Source of the DNA: Podospora pseudoanserina
Lineage: Eukaryota; Ascomycota; Sordariomycetes; Sordariales; Podosporaceae
Length of the DNA: 64,000 bases
Direction: 5' to 3'
NCBI RefSeq assembly: GCF_035222485.1
Contig: NC_085920.1
Location: 496,001 to 560,000 of the forward strand
Part shown: positions 12,092-21,772 of the stretch, piece by piece
Layout: each line of letters starts with the position of its first letter
How positions within the stretch are numbered: the stretch's first letter is position 1
Made by a program: the position numbers and the translations under genes
Notes under the pieces: generated by a model
What the model was told of the DNA's origin: nothing
What the model saw: the letters and a program-made list of their open reading frames with translations, nothing else
Database searches by the model: none

Positions 12092-12332
12092 ACTTTTTCG
12101 CTTTTCATTTGCTGGGATTTTTACAGGGCAAAGGGAGAAAACGGACGATGTTATATTCTCAGACATACCTTAGATGATATGCAGTTGGTAGGCCTTGGAA
12201 GAAAGACAATAGGCCGGTTTAACAGCCCCAAAAAGAACTTTCATGCAATGACTTGGCTCAAGTACTGAGATCATCCGGGCAGGCCAAGACATCATCAAGC
12301 CATTAAAATATAGTCATACGGCCTCATGTTAT

Positions 12333-12437
12333 CACTGAAACCCTTTTCGACTACCGCTCACCACCCATTGACTACCTTTTTAGCCATACAGAATCTATTT
12401 TGGGGCCTCTTAACCATCTTCAAAGGACTAGTGGCTT
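12333..12437 (-). repeat. Degenerate 21-bp tandem repeat (minus orientation)
   Basis: Read on the minus strand, about five units follow one another with a near-exact period of 21, for example AGTCCTTTGAAGATGGTTAA and ATGGCTAAAAAGGTAGTCAA (first 20 bases of each). They resemble the units flanking the J-protein gene at 34.1 and 36.3-36.4 kb. Divergence between units is high, so this is an old array. Confidence 0.55.
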
Positions 12438-12641
12438 TCTTTCACTGTCTTATTTCAAGCAGCAATCTCGACTTTTCTCACATACTCGGTGTATTCACCA
12501 TTCACCAGTTCATGCTTCAGTTGTTCATCACATTCAGCTCAACAGCGCGGACCTCGCGGGCTTTCCTTGGGCGCTCTGAGAAAGACACTCAGAGACCGCT
12601 GCCAATATACAGTTGAGTTCACTCAGGATATATAACACGTT

Positions 12642-12785
12642 GACAGGGGCAAACCGTGCCGCAAGTATAGGAGACACTACGTGGCTGATATGGGAAGAGG
12701 AGACATAGAAAGTGTAGAAGGGGAAGAAGTTGATAGCCGTATGACGTAGGTACGCAGGAATAAGACGTTGCATTCTCAAATACAT
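12642..12785 (+). pseudogene. Remnant of the 3' end of a J-protein gene
   Basis: This segment aligns by eye with the coding strand of the J-protein gene at 34.3-34.4 kb: both share GTGCCGCAAGT, CACTACGTGG, GAGGAGACATAG and the 3'-UTR stretch AAGACGTTGCATTCTCAAAT. I estimate roughly 70-75% identity over about 140 bp. The copy keeps CRK and HYV but small indels put the last codons out of frame, and the rest of the gene is missing. The nearby 21-bp array sits on its 5' side in the same relative orientation as the array 5' of the intact gene. I infer an old duplicate of the gene-plus-repeat unit that has lost most of its body. Confidence 0.65.
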
Positions 12786-12994
12786 TAGTGACTTGCCAAG
12801 AGTCGTTTGGACAAGCCAAGGTCCCTACAACTCTGCTGCTAAAGACGTCAAAATAAAGAAAATTTATGATATGTATGCTAAAAGACCAAGGTCCCATGTC
12901 CCAATGCCGTCCGGTACGCCATAACACCCACCATGCAAGTTCTTTTTCCCTTCTCTCCGGTTGTTTTTAGTTTAACTTTGTTGATATTGCTTGC

Positions 12995-14201
12995 TTAGCA
13001 GCAGCCAGTGTTGCCCTTAGCCGCCTCAAGCTTGGCAGGGTCAACAGAGGTGTCAAGCTCGGTCTCCACCTTCTCGTTGGGGCCGGCAATGAGAATCTTG
13101 ATGACCTCACCCTCCTTGACCTTCTTGAACGCCGACTCGGCATCCTTGAACGCAACGACGCCATTGACGAGCTTCTTGACGTCAACCTTGCCAGCGGCCA
13201 CGAGCTCAATAGCAAGCTTGTAATCACCGCTGCCGTAGCGGAACGAGCCACGGGCCGTTACCTCCTTCAGGCAGAGAGCCATGATAGGGAAGTTGATGTC
13301 CGACTTGCCCATGCCGCCCTGGACGTAGGTACCACCCATGCGGACAACGTGGAGGGAGGTCTGGATGCTAGGCTCGGCACCGGAGGCGTCAATGACAACG
13401 TCGGCGCCCTTGCCGAGGTTGGCAGAGGCGATGAGGTTCTTGGCATTCTCCTCGGCGGAGACACGCTGGGAGAGGTAGGTGTGGGTGGCGGCAAAGGACT
13501 TGGCAAAGTCCAGTTTCGACTGGACAATGTCGACCTGGACGATCTTGGTGGCGCCGAAGGAGGCAGCGACGGCGGCACAGAGGAGGCCGACGGGGCCGGC
13601 GCCCATGACGACAACGCTGTTGCCAGGCTGGACGCGGGCCTGCTTGACGATGTGAACAGCCACGGCGAGAGGCTCGATGAGGGCGCCCTCTTGGAGAGAC
13701 ACGTTGTCGGGCAGCTTATAGCAGAAGTCGTGGGGAGCGGACCAGAAGCCTGTTAGCGTGCCGTCGTAGGGGGGAGTGGCGGCGAAGACCATCTCGTGGC
13801 AGAGGTTGTAGCTGCCGCCAAGGCAGTCGGGGCAGCGGCGGCAGGGGTAGCCGGGCTCGAGGGCAACACGGTCACCCTTCTTGAGGTCTGTGACTCCGGA
13901 GCCAACCTCAACGACGGTACCGGCGGACTCGTGGCCGAGGACCATGGGGTCCTTCACGACGAAGTGGCCAATGGCGCCGTGGACCCAGTAGTGGACATCA
14001 GAGCCGCAGATGCCGGTGTAGTTGATGGCGACGAGAACATCGTGGGGGGACTTGAGCTTGGGGATTGGGCGCTCCTCGAAGGAGACGTCATTGGGCTTGT
14101 TGAGGACGAAAGAAAGGTTCTGTTTGGCATCGGTTAGCTTGCGCGGTAGGGGGGTAGTTGTTGAAGCTCTTGAAAGCTATGACGGAACTTACGGAAGACA
14201 T
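12995..14201 (-). CDS. NAD-dependent xylitol dehydrogenase (D-xylulose reductase)
   Basis: A 9-bp first exon (14193-14201, Met-Ser-Ser), a 73-bp intron with GTAAGT, GCTAAC and CAG, and a long exon 12995-14119 encode 377 residues. The enzyme oxidises xylitol to D-xylulose in the fungal pentose pathway. It is a medium-chain zinc dehydrogenase: catalytic zinc ligands Cys41, His66 and Glu67 or Glu152, structural zinc cysteines 96, 99, 102 and 110, and GAGPVG at 176-181. Asp200 after the second strand favours NAD over NADP. The branch containing [12 protein letters not shown] and [10 protein letters not shown] includes xylitol, sorbitol and L-arabinitol dehydrogenases; xylitol dehydrogenase fits best by overall sequence. 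It faces the beta-mannosidase tail-to-tail. The protein ends in Cys-Cys, with no known meaning here. Confidence 0.9.
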
Positions 14202-15433
14202 TGTGACTATGGGAGGGCTGCGCAAGAACTGTACAAGAAAGAATAAGAGAGATTCAATGAGCTATCAGCGCTTGCTTGCGGAGCGGAACTGATTAGGGGA
14301 TTGTCAAGAAAAAGGATGGACAAGAGAGAGAGAGAAGGAAGACACCAGGGCCTACGAATATATACGAAAGCCAAGTCGAGCCACCCCGACTCAGGAGCTA
14401 ATGTTCAATCTCCCAGCAAGAAGAGTAAACCCGCTTCTCGGAGATATCCCAGATGGCCAGAACCTACCAGGAGGACCGCAACGATGGATGAACTGGATGG
14501 AGGGGGGGGCGAGTGCGGGGAGCTTCTCCTCCAAAGTGCCCCTCCATGCGCGTGTACCTGACCGGTGACCACCAGTGTGACAATCTCGGTGGCCTGGAAG
14601 GTTGGGCTCGATACCATGCTGTAGAGAAAACCCCCCACTGCAGGGCGGGCATTACGCCATGGATTCCATGGCTTTACACGGCGCCCATCTTGGTCTCTTT
14701 TCCTGGTGTTGCAGGTGAAGGATCGAGCTCTGGGAGAGCTTGAAGCACAGGACCCCACCCCACGAAATGCTCGACATTTATCCAGACATTTTACCCGCTC
14801 CAATCAAAATCGGAGCGCATTTCCGGTGGTATCCGCTCCTGCGAGGGGGATATCATCTTTTTCACTCCTTCTGGTGCCTGATGCAGCGCTGTCAAACCTG
14901 GACACCTGGACCAGGTGTCAGCTGAGAGTCAGAGACTTCTCAGGATAAAAACAAAAAAAGGAGAATGGTTAATGTCGGCTGAAGTTGTTTTGTTGGATTG
15001 CCGCAGGGTTGGACTCGGGCGCCCGAGCGACTGGGTGGACTGGGATGAGAAAGCACCATGAGGGCATTGTGGGCTGATTGAGTTCTTCGGAGCCTGGTTC
15101 GTGGGAGGGCAGAGGATTTGATATGCCGCTGCAACGGAACCTCAAATGCAAGTGCGGCTCGAGGGTGTGTGGTCGCTTGCGCGTGATCGAGATGCATTCG
15201 CTACTGCACCAATGCCTTTGACATATCTATTATACCGCTGAGCGCGGCAGTTGGAGCTGCGATCTCGGAATGATATCAGTTTTACGATATGTAACCTATC
15301 CAAGGGGGATCACCAAGGGTAAAACAGTCCAAAGATGCAATCATCTTTTTTGTACCAGTTGGCATTACGTCCGTGGAAGATATACAGTCCAAAAAGAAAA
15401 CCACAGCTATTATTTAGCCAACAAGTAAAAGAA
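14202..15433. other. Promoter side of the xylitol dehydrogenase gene
   Basis: This is the upstream region of the xylitol dehydrogenase up to the tRNA-Leu gene. It has one GGCTTTA at 14670 and, on the minus strand, GGCTAAA at 15413-15419, both compatible with XlnR/XYR1 motifs but too short to trust. No coding gene is supported. Confidence 0.35.
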
Positions 15434-15545
15434 TGATGAGAGTGGGATTCGAACCCACGCCCCTTTCGAGACCAGGAAATACTTTACAGTATGATAATTC
15501 AAGTGGACCTGAACCTGGCGCCTTAGACCGCTCGGCCATCTCACC
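15434..15545 (-). tRNA. tRNA-Leu (anticodon CAG) with a 30-bp intron
   Basis: Read on the minus strand the gene starts GGTGAGATGGCCGAGCGGTC and ends with GGTTCGAATCCCACTCTCATC plus discriminator A. The 7-bp acceptor stem pairs with one G-U. The long variable arm is of the leucine type. The anticodon stem CCAGG/CCTGG encloses a loop TTCAGG..T with the anticodon CAG, split by an intron at the canonical position after base 37 (15478-15507). A TTTT run follows the 3' end as a polymerase III stop. Confidence 0.95.
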
Positions 15546-17264
15546 GTGTTGTCATGTAAACTGGCGACAAATTTTATCCCTAAGTTCATACAAGACACTC
15601 GGCATCTGAATGCAACTTGAAAAGGGGCCCCCTTTTCCCTGTATCTCGGCGCAACCCAGACTCCCAATCCTTAAAAACACGACACTCAAACATCTTCACA
15701 CTAATTCTCAGAAGTCAACTAATCCGAACGTTGAGTGAGTGAATATGTGGTTCTTTTCATGGTATCAACCACGACTCTATGACTATCAATACGCAGCTTA
15801 ACCGCGGTAGCCCGATCCCATCCAGGGTGGCAACGCCAACGTGCATCCTCCGTCCTCATTAACTTTCATTTCTGAGTCTTTCTCTTTCACAATATCCCTA
15901 GAATCAAATCTGTGAATTCTCATCATACCTCGCAAAGATAAATCCGGCAGTTTGCCGATGGCAGCCTCGTTTGAGGAACCGTAATTCCTATCCGGCCGCA
16001 TTGTGACTGCCACGACTGTATTGAGATCAGCCAGGCTCGCATCACAGACCAGAGCACGGCGCCAAATCGGGCGGTTTGGCAGCAAAGCAAAGACTTCCAC
16101 CTGTATTGTTGTGTTTTGCGCTTCGCTCTTATTTTTCGGCCATCGTGCCACCATCTTTCCCAGATCTGCCTCTTCAACAAACTTCTCGTCATTGCTAAAG
16201 AGGTAAACAGCGACAAGCCATTTACCCGTCAAATAAGTCTTTGAAGGGTCCTGCTCCGAGTACACCATTTGTCTACCCAGGTTCGGTAAGGTCTGCAGCA
16301 ACAACCATAGGCTTTTCCTTCACACGGGCATCCAGCTTTGTAGCGGTGCAAAGGAGAGGTGATTTTGGCCGAGGGTGGCGCAACTGGATAGTTTCGCCAA
16401 TTGACCAGTGATTCCAAGTCTGGATTCTTTCCCGCAGATGACGGCGACTCCACCAGAAGACATCACACGATGATTTCCCATGGCGCATCGCTTGGCTCAT
16501 ACCCAGGTGTTGTTTGGGATGAATGGATCAAGTAGCGAAAGCTTCGGACCGGAGGTATGTTTGATTCCCGCGTGGCAGTGAAGTAGTCTTCTTGATTGCG
16601 GTAACGGCCGTAGATCGCCCACTCGATCATATCCCAGATTTTGCAAGATAGAGAGCTGAGCCGCAGCTATCGGCGCAGCGTGTTATTCTCGGCATCTTCC
16701 TCAAGTGGCTCGCGGATGAGCATGTTCTCGGGACGAACATGATGACTTCTCAACGAGTGTAATTCTATGTTAGCCCGTTGGCGTCTCATACTTTGTCATC
16801 TTTGCCATTGTGGGCGTCTGCTCAAGTGGCACCGTCGTTGTTGGTGAGAGAGAACGTGACTGCCCTGAATCTCGAGGTCGGAGGTGTTGATTGTAAGAGA
16901 GATGCGAGGAGAAGAGAAAAGAAATGCGGGATCCAAGCGAAGTTTAAATACCGCAGAGGAGGCGCCCGTCTCAAACTGAGTTGACGAGGCTCAATTTAGT
17001 CAAACCTTGCAATCGTTTACGAGATATCCGCCACACTGTGGGCAGAAACCAGGCCAATATAAGCTTGGAATAAGACTGAAAATATGGACCGAGGCTGGTC
17101 TTATCTGATGCACCCTCAAAATAGTGTTTCTTATCGGTATACGGATTACGGGATGTCCTAAACCAAAACCTGTCAGTTGAATAACAGGCTATTTGGGGCA
17201 AGTCAAGTGGTCAAGACACACTTCAACTCTGCCCCTCTGACGTCTAATTGCTTGTAACCGATGT
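15546..17264. other. Intergenic region with one weak reading frame
   Basis: Apart from the doubtful frame at 15798-16500, listed separately, I see no gene. The part from 16550 to 17264 has only short frames without domains. Confidence 0.35.
15798..16500 (-). pseudogene. Possible degraded or intron-containing gene of unknown family
   Basis: Two minus-strand frames look coding-like in succession: one from 16500 to about 16273 (containing ARVKEKPMVVAADLTEPG) and one from 16304 to 15798 (containing YLTGKWLVAVYLFSNDEKF). They overlap around 16273-16304 in different frames, and the sense continues naturally from one to the other. I see no good splice pair that would join them, so either an indel broke a real gene or the pairing is chance. 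No domain is recognised. A single 168-codon gene at 15798-16304 is the alternative. Confidence 0.25.
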
Positions 17265-18855
17265 TTAAAGAGCATCAGCTTTCTCCAAAATTCCCAATGC
17301 TCCGCCAACAAGATGTAAACTGCCTGTGATGAGTGCTTGTACCTTGCTGCCGTCTTCTCCCTCGGAATTTGCCAACCCTCTCGCAGTGTTGATGGCTTCC
17401 TCAATGCTAGGTATCACTAGAATCTTGGCAGATGTGTCGAGTGATGCCCATTTCTCAGCAAATATACGTTGCTGGGTCATTTTCTCGATGTCAGCTGGGT
17501 TGTACTGGTGATTCACAAAGTCTGGTTGAGGTTAGCCATGAGCTTTGTCCAAAATTGTGGTACACGGGACTATACCTCTCTTATAGCCCATCGTAGCATA
17601 TGTGACATTCGTGCAGAAGATGACATGCTGGAACCCTTGACCTGTCGAATCGGCGTTCTTCACAGTGTTGCATAATCCGTCCAGGAAGTCGACAGCCTCA
17701 CTCCGCCCTTGTTGGTTGAATATTAAAACTTTTGGTCCCTTGCCCTCAGTCTTGGTTTCCTCGACGAACCACCTGGCCGCCATCTTCAAGCTATCTACGG
17801 TGTGCGCACCGTCCACGTGCCAAATAATATTGTCCTCTTCTTTGACCTCACACCGTCCCCTCCAAACGACTTGTTCTATCCCATCAACAAACTCACTTGG
17901 CAATGCCGCCGCATCCGGCTTAAAATCGGGATCCAGCTTTTTCAGCGCCGTCTCAGCCAAAGCAATTGCGAGCGTAGCATTCTTCTTCTGGAAATTCGCA
18001 TCGGGCCTAACTCTCACGCCTTGGAGCCTTTGATCGACCTCGAGGACCTTCAGATCGACACCCTTCTCCTCTGCTCTGTTCTTGAGCACCTCGGCAGCAG
18101 AACCGACCTGCTCGATGGTGAAACCAGGGCTGCCTTTCTTCAAGATTCCTGCCTTGTGCCACGCGATCTTGTCAACTGTGTCGCCCAACACATAGACATG
18201 GTCAATGCCCAATGTGCTGATGCCGCTCGCCACAGGCCGCTCCACCACATTCGTGGCATCGTACTCGCCCCCTATTCCCGTCTCATAAATGGCAACGTCG
18301 ACGCCTTCCGACAGGTAGACATGGTAGCTCATGAGAGTCAGGTACCGCGCGTAGATTGGTTTCGTGCCAGGCTCGACGAGATCAGTCGCAACTGTGCTGT
18401 TGTCCTCTAGCCTGTCCCAGACCTCGAAGAAATACCTTGCAAACATCTCCTCTGAAATCGGCCTAGAATTGATTCGTATCCTTTCGCGGACTGCGATCAA
18501 ATGTGGGCTGGTGAATAAGCCAACCTTTTTTGGAATCCCTTTCGTCTGGTGCCATTTTGACAAGATGGAATCGACAAAAGCACACGTGCTTCCCTTCCCC
18601 TTGGTGCCAGCAACGTGCACGATGTTGAGCTTCTCGAGATCAGATGATGTCGAGTAACCTATCCGGGCCAGATAGCCTCTCATTTCCTGGACGGAGTTCG
18701 CATCGGGGCGAATGCCTGCTTTCCGGCGGGCCTCAATGACAGCGAAGGGGGTCTGGAGGGTGTTGAGGGTGTCGATTGCGTCCTTTATTTACCGGTTAGT
18801 GAATGGTGATCGCAGGATGGAGATGGCAGTTTACATTATATGTTCTTGACGCCAT
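17265..18855 (-). CDS. Folylpolyglutamate synthase (FPGS), copy A
   Basis: Three exons (18835-18855, 17576-18782, 17265-17521) give 494 residues. The introns are 52 bp (GTAAAC, CTAAC, AAG) and 54 bp (GTATAG, CTAAC, CAG); both joins are in frame. The enzyme adds glutamates to folates with ATP, retaining them in the cell and making them good cofactors for methionine and nucleotide synthesis. The P-loop GTKGKGS is at residues 66-72, followed by the folate-loop segment GLFTSPHLIAVRERIR, and the Mur-ligase centre has ETGIGGEYDATN and the C-terminal HVDGAHT. No mitochondrial presequence is encoded: exon 1 gives only MASRTYN. It is the more canonical of two tandem FPGS-like genes; Neurospora met-6 is a family member. 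Confidence 0.93.
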
Positions 18856-19463
18856 CTCTGAAAAGTGTTGCCGCCGGTAGCTGACAAGAATTGAGATGAG
18901 GGTATTCCTTGTGGTGGTGGACTTGAAAGATGTCGTCGGTAAACCGCCAAAGATTGCTTTTCGCTTCAGCACATGATGCATTGAGGTCGAGTCTGAATAT
19001 CGGTTGTGGATGTGGGTTTATCACCGACTTCTTATCTTGTATAATTTGATGATGGTTCACATATAATTCCCGAATTAAGCGCAAGATAAAATGAAGACGG
19101 ATGTGGGATAGTGCGACAAGATGCTGGAAGCGGAATACTCCGGGTTGCTTCGGCCCCCGAACATCGGCGTCGGTGCAGACGTCAGAGGCCCACTTATGTT
19201 GCAACTGCCGTCTATATCGGACGGAACAACAAGCTGCCGGACTTGGTGAGGGTGAGACCCGACGTTCTGGTCTTTATTATTTGCCTTCAACTTGTACTTG
19301 TATCAGACAAGCAAACGACAGGCCTGAGAATGGTATTCTAGGAGGATAGCTTTGAGAATTTATATTTAGGGACTTCCTGTCCAAACTTCGCATCTTCTTC
19401 GGTGTCACATCCTGAAAGCTCGTCCGCGTACGGGCACGATTTCGCTGTTGGATGAACCCCAAT
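18856..19463. other. Spacer between the two FPGS genes
   Basis: This region holds the promoter of FPGS A and the 3' UTR of FPGS B. I see no gene or repeat. Confidence 0.45.
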
Positions 19464-21148
19464 CTATGCACTGATTCTCTTCAAGACAGTTCCAACAAGA
19501 TGGAAACTTCCCGTCGCCAGCACCCGGCACTCCTTTCCTTCCGCTCTTGCCTTTGCTGTCAAATATTTAACCCCTTCAATAGTCAACTGAACATTGTCGG
19601 ACACTCTACTTTCCACCTCACCGTTGTACTCCTTCATGATCTCGAGTGCTTTCGTCTGCACACTCTGGTCTCTCTTCTCGCCTTCCTTTGGTGGTAGCTC
19701 TTCGTTTCTCGTGAAAAAAGCATGTGTAAACACCTCCTTTGACCCACTAGCTTCCTTCTCTGCGCCCTTGAGCAACGCAGTAAGCAGTATCTTTGGGTCC
19801 CGTTCCTGCTGGTTAAACACCAGAACCCTCAGCCCATCTCCTCCCCTCGAAGCAAACCACTCTCCCACACCCGCCAAACTATCCTCTGTATGCGCTCCAT
19901 CCACAAGCCACTCGGTCCCATCCTTCCCATCCCTTACAACCTCACATCTCCCTCTCAAACTCGCCTCTCTAAGACCCTTCACAAACTTATCCGGTATATC
20001 ATCCAGCCCCCACTCCTCATCAAGCCCAAACCTCCCTTCAAACTTGTGGCCTGTTTTAACAAGATGCTCCCGAGCAGCATACACAGCCAAAGCCATATTC
20101 CCCTTCTGAAACGGTCCCTGCAACATCCCCCCTTCCACCCCTTCCACCCCTTCACCTCTTCCTCACCAATCTCCACTAATTCCGCCCCCTTTTCCCTCGC
20201 CCTCTCCCTCAAAACCTCCCCCACCGTCTCCCGTGGATGCCTAATCGTAAAAGCCTTCACCCCCCGTTTGAAAATCCCCGCCTTATGCCACGCAATCTTT
20301 TCGACAGTATCCCCAAGCATACCAACATGATCAATCCCCAACTGCGTCACCACCGCAGCACTGACACTCTTCTCCGTGAGCACATTAGTAGAATCATACT
20401 CCCCCCCAATCCCGCACTCCACCACCGCATCCCTCACCCCCTCGCCCAGAAACGCCCTCAAGGCAACAATAGTCAGAAACCGAAAATAAAACGGCTTCGT
20501 CCCCGGCCCCTCCAACTCCTCTTCTTTTGCCTCGGCACCAAGCTGCTTCCTCGCCTCCGCAGTCATGGTATCCCACACCAGATTGACGTACTTGCCAAAC
20601 TTCTCCTCATCAATCATCCCTTCTTTTTCCTGTGGCGATAAAAGGGAGATCCGCTCCCTTTGGTCAACCAGATGGGGAGAGGTGTACACTCCCACCTTTT
20701 GAGTGGGGGGGTTGGAGTATTGGGCGAGGATGCTCCCCACAAAAGCGCTGACGCTGCCCTTGCCTTTTGTCCCGGCGACATGCACACATTTCAGGCCTGA
20801 GGAGGCGATGCTCTCCGGGGAGAGCCCCGCGCGGGAGAGCCAGAAGAGCATTTCGGGGATGGCGGCCGCGTTGCGGTCTGTGCCGTCTGGCAAGGGGACT
20901 GTGAAGAGGGAGGTGATGGCGAGGTTGGATTGGAGGGCGGAGAGCCGGGAGAGGGCTTTTTGGTAAGAGACAGAGGAGGACATGTTGGGGGTTATGTGGA
21001 TGGGTCGTCGGGGGTGAGATGAGATGTATGCCGGCAGCGAGAAAGAGGTTGACACCCTGGATGGGATGAAAGATGGTTGCTGGAAGCGGGAATTTGTGAT
21101 GGTGTTGATGGCAGGTTGTCTTGAAAATGAGCGACAGATAGCTCGCAT
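19464..21148 (-). CDS. Folylpolyglutamate synthase-like ligase, copy B, with an apparent frame break
   Basis: Residues 1-55 form a mitochondrial-type presequence, rich in Arg and Ser and free of acids (MRAICRSFSRQPAINT). Met56 at 20983 could start a cytosolic form, a dual arrangement known for FPGS. The P-loop GTKGKGS is at 126-132, with GVYTSPHLVDQRERIS, ECGIGGEYDSTN and the C-terminal LVDGAHTEDSL. The frame from 21148 runs out of register near a six-base homopolymer at 20127-20132; the downstream frame carries GPFQKGNMALAVYAA and the rest of the family. Either one base is absent from the run, by true mutation or sequencing error, or a 38-bp GTGAAG..CAG intron (20118-20155) is removed. That intron would be shorter than the others here, would have no branch site and would drop about 13 residues the family keeps. 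The rest is undamaged, so I favour a base-count error. Confidence 0.8.
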
Positions 21149-21772
21149 TCTCAGTTGAGGTTCGGCGACATTCGGCTGTGAGTGAAAGCTCAGGTGAAAT
21201 CTGACCGGGCTGATGTGTCACTGTAAGAATTGCTCAGTCGGTCCGGACCGGAGTTAGACTGTGAAACATATCAGGATAATGTTCTCGCCTCATTGATTTC
21301 AATCTCACTACTTACGACACAAAAATCAATCAATAGGCCAAAAGTATCAATCTTCGGCTTGATGTGATGAAAGATGAAAGAACATGATCAAGTCAAGATT
21401 GATCACCACATAAAAGCGGGTCACTCCGAAATGCGGTGCTAAAGAGAAGCACAATGCAGGGGCGCAACAAGAACTGCGAGCAATTAAAAAAAAAAAGGGA
21501 AAAAATCAGGAAAAAGTAGGAAGAGTCAACCATTCTGAAATTCTAGCTGGCAGAATTACGCCATGGTCATGCTCACTCAGCTGGCTGAAAGGTGAAAGAA
21601 ACCATACCGCAACCACACAGCAACGGCACATCACATACATGGTATCAACACAAGCCACTCTATTGAATACTTAATACAATCCGGCCTAGCTATCCTTCCA
21701 CGGTGTAGACGCGGTCTAAACAAGGCCAATGTACACAACAAAAGAAAAATTTGGACGTCCCGTTGGTCCCTT
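21149..21772. other. Spacer between FPGS B and MIC60
   Basis: It contains the FPGS B promoter and the MIC60 3' UTR. A short A-rich run lies at about 21486-21497. Nothing else is recognised. Confidence 0.45.

Larger units (their letters stand above)
12092..12994. other. Convergent region holding a minisatellite and a gene remnant
   Basis: It lies between the 3' ends of the beta-mannosidase and xylitol dehydrogenase genes. It contains a degenerate 21-bp repeat array (about 12333-12437) and a broken copy of a J-protein gene end (12642-12785), both described separately. Nothing else is recognised. Confidence 0.5.

Noticed and set aside
10844-12166. A 440-codon open frame antisense to the beta-mannosidase
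   Set aside because: It mirrors the codon bias of the sense gene, shows no domain, and the sense strand has full GH2 motifs.
14560-14700. A short match to the GGTGACCACCAG segment of fungal 5S rRNA
   Set aside because: Only that short stretch matches; the rest of a 5S gene is absent.
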